Below are positions 53,865-60,218 of a stretch of DNA of 64,000 nt, piece by piece. The notes beneath the pieces were generated by a model that saw nothing but the letters and a program-made list of their open reading frames with translations, searched no databases and was not told the origin of the DNA. The translations under genes were made by a program, and so were the position numbers. Each line of letters begins with the position of its first letter. The first letter of the stretch is position 1. Source of the stretch: Plantactinospora mayteni (GTDB taxonomy: Bacteria > Actinomycetota > Actinomycetes > Mycobacteriales > Micromonosporaceae); NCBI RefSeq assembly GCF_016862935.1, contig NZ_BONX01000002.1:62001-126000 (forward strand), read 5' to 3'.

Positions 53865-53867
53865 AAG

Positions 53868-53943
53868 ATGTGGCGGATCGGGGAACTCGCCCGGATGACC
53901 GGCGTCACGGAACGTACCTTGCGTCACTACGACCGCATCCGCT
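53868..53943 (+). pseudogene. MerR-family regulator, N-terminal fragment
   Basis: ATG 53868 (GGGAGAAGG upstream) starts MWRIGELARMTGVTERTLRH, then YDRI, the standard MerR winged-helix opening. After about 25 codons the sequence turns into unrelated low-complexity coding, so the rest of the DNA-binding domain and the effector domain are lost. The frame then runs into the APH-like gene, making a chance fusion. Confidence 0.75.
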
Positions 53944-54035
53944 CACCGCGCCGGCGGCCCCGCTGTCCACCCTGCTCGGCTACCACCGCCGGTTTCCCTG
54001 GCTGGCCACCTGGTCCCCTTGTAGGCTCACTCGAC

Positions 54036-55055
54036 ATGCGCGTGACCCACTCGCTCGTCCACGCCGGGGACCTCGCCCAGCTCGTGGAACGGGAGTACGC
54101 CGTCGCAGCGCCCGTCAATGTGAGCCTGCTGAACCGCGGCTTCAACGACACCTACCTCGTCACCGACGTCGAGGGCGGTCGCCGCGTGCTGCGGGTCTAC
54201 AACCGAGAGAAGTACTGGATCCGTTCGGAATCCGACCTCCGCTTCGAACTCGACCTGCTTGAGCACCTGGCCGCGGCCGGGCTGGGCGTCATCCGCCCGT
54301 ACCAGCGGACCGTCGGCGACCGGCTCGGCCGGCTGGTGGCGCCCGAAGGCGAACGATGCTTCGCCCTGTTCACCCACGCGCCTGGCACACCCTTGTACGA
54401 AGGCACGCTGACCGCCGAGCAATGGCGCGAGTACGGCTCCGGCATCGCCCGGATGCACCTGGAGATGGACACCTTCCTCACCAGCCACGATCGCTACCAC
54501 CTCGACGAACACATCCTCGTCGAACGCCCGCTGGCCAGCCTGGCACCCTATGCCGGCTCGGGCCGGGCCGCGGCGGACCTCGCCGAGCTCGGCGAGCTCG
54601 GCGAGCGACTGACCGGCGAGATCCAGCGGCTCCGAGCGATCGGCGGCGCATACGGAATCATCCATGCAGACCTGCACCGGGGCAACACCAACATCGACGG
54701 CGACGGACGGTTCGTCACGTTCGACTTCGACCACTGCGGGTTCGGGTTACGCGCGTACGACCTGGTCGCTCTCTATCGCGGGCCGGACTCGCCGGAGGAG
54801 GATCGCGAACGCTGGGCAGCGGTCCTCGCCGGCTACCAGCAGGTCCGTCCGCTGAGCCAGAGCGAGGTGACCGGCTTTCCCGTACTGGCTGCCTGCCGGG
54901 CGATGTGGGACATCGGTGATTGGCTGGGTGCCGCCGACCGTACCGGCAACGCCTGGGTGACCGAAGCGGTGATCGCCAAGCTGCTGGCGGACGTCCGCAA
55001 AACAGAATCCGATCCCACACCCCGGCTGGCCGCCGAGGCGACATTGGAGCAATAG
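54036..55055 (+). CDS. aminoglycoside phosphotransferase-fold kinase (homoserine kinase II-like)
   Basis: 339 aa from ATG 54036. N-lobe NRGFNDTYLVTDVEGGRRVL with Lys/Arg nucleotide site VYNREKYW. Catalytic loop IIHADLHRGNTNID (HxDxxxxN) and metal motif VTFDFDHCGFG. The arrangement resembles homoserine kinase type II/ThrB-like and CotH-like small-molecule kinases as much as antibiotic kinases; substrate unknown. The frame is open upstream through a severed MerR gene, but MRVTHSLVHAGDLAQLVERE is the natural N-terminus. Confidence 0.83.
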   Translation: MRVTHSLVHAGDLAQLVEREYAVAAPVNVSLLNRGFNDTYLVTDVEGGRRVLRVYNREKYWIRSESDLRFELDLLEHLAAAGLGVIRPYQRTVGDRLGRLVAPEGERCFALFTHAPGTPLYEGTLTAEQWREYGSGIARMHLEMDTFLTSHDRYHLDEHILVERPLASLAPYAGSGRAAADLAELGELGERLTGEIQRLRAIGGAYGIIHADLHRGNTNIDGDGRFVTFDFDHCGFGLRAYDLVALYRGPDSPEEDRERWAAVLAGYQQVRPLSQSEVTGFPVLAACRAMWDIGDWLGAADRTGNAWVTEAVIAKLLADVRKTESDPTPRLAAEATLEQ

Positions 55056-55280
55056 CCACCACACGTCGACTGTTCAGTGCCATGACATCTGATAGCCGGC
55101 CAGGCCGCAGCAGACCAGGCAGAGTACGAGCAGGACCCGCACCCTGGCCAGAAGCTCGCCAGGTAGCCGGTGGTGGCCTCGGACAGCCCGAAACACCGAC
55201 CGCCCGCGTTCGGAATCGACGGGCGTCACGATCGGGATCGTAACGGCCATCCGCAGCGTCGCCCAAGTGCCGCAACCGCC

Positions 55281-55570
55281 TCAGGCTTGATCACGGGCTC
55301 GGGCCAGGATGTCGGCCCGCGCACGCAGGTCGGAGAAGTCGTCGCGGGGAAAGGTACGCGCAAGGAAGTCGACATCGCGGCGCAGGTCCGCCTGGGCGTA
55401 GCCGAACCCGGGATCGTTCGGATCGGCGTAGAGGTAAGGCCAGTGGATCAGACCCCGGGTGAGCAGCATCGCGTCCAGGTACTCGGGATAGGTGATGTCG
55501 AGCCGCACCAGGCTCGCGTCGGTGTTGACGGAGAACTTGTGATCGAGATGCCAGACTCCCCCGGAGGATG
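55281..55570 (-). pseudogene. C-terminal remnant of an uncharacterised protein
   Basis: The minus frame reads GVWHLDHKFSVNTDASLVRL, then DITYPEYLDAMLLTRGLIHW and YAQADLRRDVDFLARTF to a stop at 55281. It begins abruptly near 55570 without a start; GTG 55508 would remove the conserved front. The sequence looks like the C-terminus of a larger cytosolic protein of unknown function. About 220 bp to its left contain no recognisable gene. Confidence 0.5.
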
Positions 55571-55698
55571 GCGGTGGAGTCAGACCGGCGCCACCGGCTC
55601 AGGTCGGCGGAGGTCGTCGGGGGGACTGGCGGCGGTGCTGATCTCGAAGCGCGGGTGGACGTTACGGCGGGGGGCGCTCGCTGAATTTTGTGCTGACG

Positions 55699-56619
55699 TT
55701 ACGCATTAGCCCGGCGGAGGCGTTCAGCTGCCTGCGCCCGCAGCGCATCGGCGCCCGCCGGGCTGCCACCGCACAGTGCCATCTCCCGGGCGTTGTAGGC
55801 AGCCATCCACAAGCTGGCCGCCCATGCCATCTCCAGCTCCACGACCGTGAACCGGCGCCCTCGAATGTCTTGGTAAGCCACCAGGAACGCCTCGGAGCTT
55901 TCGATCGGCGCCAGTGTGGGCGGCCCGGAACTGGCGAACGACCCGCTCGCCGCTCCCACCAGCGCCGCCTCCGGCTGCCACGCCAGGCTGTCCCAGTCGT
56001 GCACCGCCCACACCTGCCAACCCTGCCACCGCAGGTTCTGCGCCTCGAAGTCGGCGTGGCCGAGCACGCACGGCAAGCCTGCGGCCAGCAGCCGCTCCCG
56101 GGCCCGCTCAGCCGTCTGGACGATGTGCTCGGACACGACACTCTGGTCCCGGCTGTCGAGAAAGTCGATCGCCGGCCACACCCCGGAATCGGTGTGGTCC
56201 CAGCGCACCCAGGGCGGATTCGGCAGCGGCGGCGCGACCGTCACGCCGGCAAGTTCGGCCGTCAGCCCGGCGTACGCCTCCGCACAGCGCACGGCTATGT
56301 CCGGCGAGTCCCCGTGCAACACCTCGCCGCCGGGCTGGTACTCCTCGGCGTGTACCGCCAGTGCACCGACACCGACCACCGGCGTGAGCGGCCGGGCACA
56401 CGCAAACCCGCGCTCGGCCAGCCGCGCCTGCGCCGCGACACACGACGCGGCCCGGCCGTCGTCGGCGCGCGCCTTGACCACGACATCCCTGCCACCGGCC
56501 AACCGCAGACCGAACACCATCGAGACCTGTCGCGACTGGAACAGCACGCCGGCGGGCTCGCCGCCCAGATGGTCAAGACACCACGCCGGCAACCAGTCCG
56601 GCAGCTCGTCCAACAGCAC
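55699..56619 (-). CDS. aminoglycoside phosphotransferase-fold protein
   Basis: About 306 aa from GTG 56619 (start uncertain). Catalytic loop VLGHADFEAQNLRW (HxDxxxxN) followed by the metal aspartate in VHDWDSLAWQPEAAL. N-lobe QSRQVSMVFGLRLAGGRDVVVKARADDG supplies the nucleotide lysine. An open extension runs to 56823 but crosses palindromic element copy B, which is not coding, so a downstream start is preferred. Substrate unknown. Confidence 0.75.
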   Translation of the reverse strand: MLLDELPDWLPAWCLDHLGGEPAGVLFQSRQVSMVFGLRLAGGRDVVVKARADDGRAASCVAAQARLAERGFACARPLTPVVGVGALAVHAEEYQPGGEVLHGDSPDIAVRCAEAYAGLTAELAGVTVAPPLPNPPWVRWDHTDSGVWPAIDFLDSRDQSVVSEHIVQTAERARERLLAAGLPCVLGHADFEAQNLRWQGWQVWAVHDWDSLAWQPEAALVGAASGSFASSGPPTLAPIESSEAFLVAYQDIRGRRFTVVELEMAWAASLWMAAYNAREMALCGGSPAGADALRAQAAERLRRANA

Positions 56620-56752
56620 ACTCAGGATCGTGCCATAGGCACCGAACGCACCGGAGGCGAGATCGCGGGGATTGCACGATGATCGCAGCGGCCGTCCGAT
56701 GTGACATTGATGGAATACCGAAGGGGTCGCATTACGTAAGATGCCCCTCCAA

Positions 56753-56844
56753 TGAACCTTTTTCAACCTGAACCGCGCGGCGCTCACCCACCGCGTCCGA
56801 CCTTGCGCTCCGACGGAGCGCAAGGGGAGGTTGAAAAAGGTTCA
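56753..56844. repeat. dispersed palindromic element, copy B
   Basis: 92 bp with perfect 17-bp terminal inverted repeats TGAACCTTTTTCAACCT and AGGTTGAAAAAGGTTCA. Inside is a perfect 12-bp-stem hairpin at 56801-56825: CCTTGCGCTCCG, A, CGGAGCGCAAGG. Copy A at 27779-27867 has the same design; several bases of the inner stem differ between copies on both sides so that pairing is kept. It lies 33 bp past the HxlR stop codon and could act as its terminator. Confidence 0.85.
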
Positions 56845-56877
56845 ATGATAGGGCAGCCCAACCAAGAATGATCAGGG

Positions 56878-57384
56878 CTAGTCCTGGGTCGACTGCTCGC
56901 GCATCGCCGTTTCGTAGGCGGTTCGCAGTTGCTCGCTGGCGCGAGGGGCGTCGGGGTCCGGGCGCGGGATGCCCAGGTGGATCTCGCGCAGTTCGTCCAT
57001 GAACCGTGTCAGGAGTTCGGGACCGCCGTCCCGCAGGAGTTCTGCGCGCACGCGCAGGCGGCGACTGCCGTCGCGGTGGATGAGGCCCCAGTTGCCGAGC
57101 GCCACCATGATGGGCAGCACCTGGATGCCCGCCTCGGTGAGCGAATAGGTCACCCGCTGTCCGCGCTGCGCGTCCTGGCGGGTGAGCAGTCCCGCCGCGG
57201 TAAGGCGCTTCAGCCGGCTGCTGAGGATGTTCGTGGCGATACCCTCCTCGGAACCCGCGATCAGCTCACGGAAGTGGCGACGGTTCCCGAAGATGATGTC
57301 GCGCAACACGAGCATCCCCCACGGGTCTCCCAACACCTCCACCGCCGCGTTGATCGGGCACCCCGAACGTGATGCGCTGTCCAT
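56878..57384 (-). CDS. HxlR-family transcriptional regulator
   Basis: 168 aa winged-helix regulator. Signatures: CPINAAVEVLGDPWGMLVLR, RHFRELIAGSEEGIATNILS, RLKRLTAAGLLTRQDAQRG and TYSLTEAG. The C-terminal extension (residues about 110-168) is helical. Cys9 is in the N-terminal position often redox- or ligand-sensitive in this family. Divergent from a severed DHFR-family gene, with an inverted repeat in between as the probable operator. Confidence 0.9.
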   Translation of the reverse strand: MDSASRSGCPINAAVEVLGDPWGMLVLRDIIFGNRRHFRELIAGSEEGIATNILSSRLKRLTAAGLLTRQDAQRGQRVTYSLTEAGIQVLPIMVALGNWGLIHRDGSRRLRVRAELLRDGGPELLTRFMDELREIHLGIPRPDPDAPRASEQLRTAYETAMREQSTQD

Positions 57385-57403
57385 GCGGCACCCCCCCGAT
57401 TAG

Positions 57404-57462
57404 TGGTTGCAATCTACTACCACCGCCCCCAGCCTAGGGCAACCGATTGCAGCTTGCAACCA
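57404..57462. promoter_or_regulatory. probable HxlR operator (TGGTTGCAA inverted repeat)
   Basis: TGGTTGCAA at 57404-57412 and TTGCAACCA at 57454-57462 are exact inverse complements, centres 50 bp apart, with a further GATTGCA at 57445-57451. They span the divergent promoter region between the HxlR gene and the DHFR-family remnant. Confidence 0.55.
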
Positions 57463-57472
57463 CGGGAGAAGC

Positions 57473-57526
57473 ATGTCGCAGGTCCGTGTCCACAACCTCT
57501 CGATCTCACTCGACGGAGCCGCGCTC
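57473..57526 (+). pseudogene. dihydrofolate reductase-family protein (RibD C-terminal type), N-terminal stub
   Basis: ATG 57473 after GGGAGAAGC gives MSQVRVHNLSISLDGAALG, the usual N-terminus of actinobacterial DHFR-family proteins, which are often divergent from HxlR or similar regulators. After about 18 codons it runs into the 18-bp tandem repeats and the 3' end of the opposing SDR gene, so the gene has been cut off. Confidence 0.6.
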
Positions 57527-57580
57527 GGAGACGGGGCGAGGCCCGGAGTCGGGGCGAGGCTCAAAGTCGGGGCGAGGCGG
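57527..57580. repeat. three 18-bp tandem repeats at a gene junction
   Basis: Units 57527-57544, 57545-57562 and 57563-57580 share a GTCGGGGCGAGG-type core. They cover the last codons and stop of the SDR gene and the breakpoint of the DHFR-family stub. Confidence 0.7.
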
Positions 57581-58397
57581 CGAAGGGACCGCGCAGCTTC
57601 TCGGTCTCCGCCCAGAGCCGGGCGGCGGTCTCCAGGTCGTACGAGGCCGACGAGGAGGCGATCGGGGTGAACCGGTCGTAGTAGGCGCCGCGCTGGACGT
57701 CCGGGGCGGTGGCCAGCCGGACGACGGGTTTCGCGCCGTGCGCGGCCGAGGACGAGAACGCGCCGACCAGCGCCACCTGGATCCGCGGGAAGTGCCGGCC
57801 CAGATCGGTACGGACCATGCCGGGGTGTACGGCGACCACCGCCAACTCGGGGTTCCGGCGCTGGAGTTCGTAGCTGAACAGCAGGTTCGCCAGCTTGGTG
57901 CGGCTGTACACCAGGAACGGGTCGTACGCCCGCCGCGCCTGGAGGTCGGCGAAGTCGATCCGCGCCGGACCGTCGCCGCGGAGCGGAGCCCGGTGCCCCT
58001 CGGAGTTGACGTTGACGACCCGGCCACCGGCCAGCAGCGGCAGCAGCCGACCGGTCACCGAGTACGGGGCGAGATGATGGACGGCGAAGTTCAACTCCAT
58101 CCCCTCCGCCGTCTCCTGCCGGCGCGGCAGCATCACGCCCGCGTTGTTCACCAGCACGTCGACCCGGTCCGTCACCGCGTACACCTCTCGGGCCACCCGC
58201 TCGACGCCGTCCAGGGTGGCGACGTCCGCGACGACCAGGTGCGCGGCCGGCACCGCCCGGCCGAGGCGGGCGGCCCGGGCCGGGTCCCGGCCGACCAGGA
58301 TCAGCCGGTGCCCGGCCGCCGCCAGCGAGCCGGCGGCCTGCCGGCCGAGCCCCGAGGTGGCACCGACCAGGACGATGACCTTCTCCCCGGTGCTCAT
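57561..58397 (-). CDS. short-chain dehydrogenase (retinol dehydrogenase/WW-oxidoreductase type)
   Basis: 278 aa. Cofactor loop VLVGATSGLGRQAAGSLA, DVLVNNAGVM, the catalytic Ser in VVNVNSEGHRA and the intact YxxxK in FLVYSRTKLANLLF. ATG 58397 overlaps the stop of the upstream SDR gene (ATGA), so the two are coupled and probably PadR-controlled. Substrate unknown. The C-terminal end meets tandem repeats at 57527-57580. Confidence 0.88.
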   Translation of the reverse strand: MSTGEKVIVLVGATSGLGRQAAGSLAAAGHRLILVGRDPARAARLGRAVPAAHLVVADVATLDGVERVAREVYAVTDRVDVLVNNAGVMLPRRQETAEGMELNFAVHHLAPYSVTGRLLPLLAGGRVVNVNSEGHRAPLRGDGPARIDFADLQARRAYDPFLVYSRTKLANLLFSYELQRRNPELAVVAVHPGMVRTDLGRHFPRIQVALVGAFSSSAAHGAKPVVRLATAPDVQRGAYYDRFTPIASSSASYDLETAARLWAETEKLRGPFAASPRL

Positions 58398-59290
58398 CGG
58401 GCCGCCGGCCCCGAGACCGGCGCGGCCGGGGCGGGACCCCGGAGCCCCAGCGCACCCGCGACCAGCCGATCCCGTAACCCGGCCGGCAGGTGGGCGAGGA
58501 GTCCCATCGTCCGCGCGCCGCTGCCGACCACGTAGCGCCGGCGCGGTCGGTTGGCCCGTACCGCCTGGAGGATCGCCCGGGCGACCGGGTCGACCGACTC
58601 CAGTTTCTGCCGGGCCATCGCGTCGGCGACGGCGGCCAGCGGTCCGTCGTAGAGCGCGACGCGGGCCGGGTCCGCCAGGGCCAGGGCGGCCCGGGCCGCA
58701 GTGTCGGCCTTGGCGAAGATCGAGGTGGCGGTGCTGCCGGGTACGACCAGCACCACCGGGATCCGCCAGGTGGCGAGTTCGATCCGCAGCGAGTCGGAGA
58801 GCGCTTCGAGAGCCGCCTTGCTCGCCGAGATCGGGGCTAGGAACGGCATCCGGACCCGGGCCGTCGGGGCGCTGACGTTGACGAGCCGGCCGTTCCCGGC
58901 CCGCAGCAACGGCAGGAACGCCTGGCTCACATACACCGGGCCGAAGGTGTTGACCGCGAACTGGCGGTGCAGTTCCTCGGCGGGTACCAGTTCCAACGGC
59001 CCCTGCACGATGACGCCGGCGTTGTTGACCACCGCCCGTAGTCCCCGGGTCTCCCGGGCGACCAGCCGGGCAGCCTCGGCGACGCTGTCCGGGTCGGTCA
59101 CGTCCAGCACCACGGTCCGTACCCCTGCTCCCCCGGACGGGCGGGCGACCGGTCCGGGCGGTTGGCCGCGGTCGTCGCGAACCCCGGCGTAGACGCGGTG
59201 GCCCTGCTCGGCCAGCAGACGGACCACGGCGGAGCCGATCCCGCCACCGGCGCCGGTCACCAGAACCGCAGGGCATTGATCGTCGGTCAT
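58394..59290 (-). CDS. short-chain dehydrogenase homologue lacking the catalytic tyrosine
   Basis: 298 aa from ATG 59290 (GAGGTG upstream). SDR landmarks are present: LVTGAGGGIGSAVVRLL, VVNNAGVIVQGPLELV, NTFGPVYVSQAFLPLL and LVNVSAPTARV. In the active-site motif the tyrosine is Ile154 (APISASKAALEALSD, codon ATC at 58829-58831), while Lys158 remains. The lack of Tyr should abolish normal SDR catalysis, so this may be a non-catalytic partner of the coupled SDR, or a sequencing error. It is divergent from padR. Confidence 0.85.
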   Translation of the reverse strand: MTDDQCPAVLVTGAGGGIGSAVVRLLAEQGHRVYAGVRDDRGQPPGPVARPSGGAGVRTVVLDVTDPDSVAEAARLVARETRGLRAVVNNAGVIVQGPLELVPAEELHRQFAVNTFGPVYVSQAFLPLLRAGNGRLVNVSAPTARVRMPFLAPISASKAALEALSDSLRIELATWRIPVVLVVPGSTATSIFAKADTAARAALALADPARVALYDGPLAAVADAMARQKLESVDPVARAILQAVRANRPRRRYVVGSGARTMGLLAHLPAGLRDRLVAGALGLRGPAPAAPVSGPAAR

Positions 59291-59369
59291 TGCGGACACC
59301 TCACAGAAGTTGGCGCGATTGCGGAGGGATGGCGAGAAGGGAAGTCGAGGGCGACATCGCCCCAAGGAC

Positions 59370-59411
59370 ATGTCCCATGGAACATATCCAAGCACATGTC
59401 CCTTGGTACAT
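59370..59411. promoter_or_regulatory. two PadR-type operators
   Basis: ATGTCCCATGGAACAT (59370-59385) and ATGTCCCTTGGTACAT (59396-59411) both fit ATGT-N8-ACAT, the classical PadR operator, and are 26 bp apart. They lie between the PadR gene and the divergent SDR operon, pointing to autoregulation and control of the SDRs. Confidence 0.75.
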
Positions 59412-59454
59412 GTCAAGATGGTGGCAGTCGACAACCACCCGAGGGAGATCCGCG

Positions 59455-60012
59455 ATGTCGCTGCGCCACGGCCTGCTGGGCCTGCTCGCCGAGGGCCCGG
59501 CCAGCGGATACGACCTGGCCCAGCGGTTCCAGCAACTCCTGGGGGCGGTCTGGCCGGCCCAGCACCCGAAGATCTACGCGGAGCTGGGGCGACTCGTCGC
59601 CGACGGGCACATCGCCGTACACAGTGAGGGGCCGCGCCGGCGCAGGGCGTACCAGATCACCGACTCTGGCCTGGCCGAGGTACGCCATTGGCTGACCGCG
59701 ACCGAGGTGGACCACACGGTCCGACTGCAACCGCTGCTGCGCTCGGTCTTCTTCTGGCTGATGGAGCCCGACGAACTGCGCCGGCACCTCGCCGAGGAGG
59801 CGCGGTACTACGCGGAGTCGGCCGCCCTCTACCGGCGGTACGCCGAGGCGAAGGACCGGGGCGAGGTCGGGACCAGCCCACAGACCCAGTCGATACGGGT
59901 CGCCGCCGAGGCCGCCACCCGACTGCACCAGGCACTGGCCGACTGGGCGGAGTGGGCCAAGACCGTACCGCCGGCCACCGGCACCGGTCCAGGGATCGAC
60001 CGGGCGCACTGA
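59455..60012 (+). CDS. PadR-family transcriptional regulator
   Basis: 185 aa from ATG 59455 (GAGGGAGATC upstream). N-terminal winged helix: MSLRHGLLGLLAEGPASGYD, AQHPKIYAELGRLVADGHIA, RRRRAYQITDSGLAEVRHWL. The C-terminal Vir-type helical domain (RSVFFWLMEPDELRRHLAEE) is full length. Two ATGT-N8-ACAT operators lie just upstream. Expected to repress itself and the divergent SDR pair until an inducer binds. Confidence 0.92.
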   Translation: MSLRHGLLGLLAEGPASGYDLAQRFQQLLGAVWPAQHPKIYAELGRLVADGHIAVHSEGPRRRRAYQITDSGLAEVRHWLTATEVDHTVRLQPLLRSVFFWLMEPDELRRHLAEEARYYAESAALYRRYAEAKDRGEVGTSPQTQSIRVAAEAATRLHQALADWAEWAKTVPPATGTGPGIDRAH

Positions 60013-60095
60013 GCCAGCCGACGCGGCGCCCGAGCCGGGCCAAGCCGACCCGGCACCGGGCGCCTGGCACCCGGCCTGCGTCGCTGATGGACGGT

Positions 60096-60131
60096 CATGG
60101 GTGGATGGGTCGACATGGGTGGATGGGTCGA
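60096..60131. repeat. 18-bp tandem duplication
   Basis: CATGGGTGGATGGGTCGA occurs twice head to tail (60096-60113, 60114-60131) in the gap between padR and the next gene, about 90-120 bp before its start. No function is apparent. Confidence 0.8.
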
Positions 60132-60218
60132 TCGGTCGGGAGCGGAAACTGTCGCCGTCGGCGGCTATGGTGCCTGGGTTCCACCAATCGGACGACTACG
60201 GCTGGAAACTGGAAATTC

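Noticed and set aside
53670-55055. MerR-APH fusion protein
   Set aside because: The frame is open across both, but the MerR part stops after about 25 codons and the connecting stretch is low-complexity; a chance fusion after deletion is more likely than a working protein.
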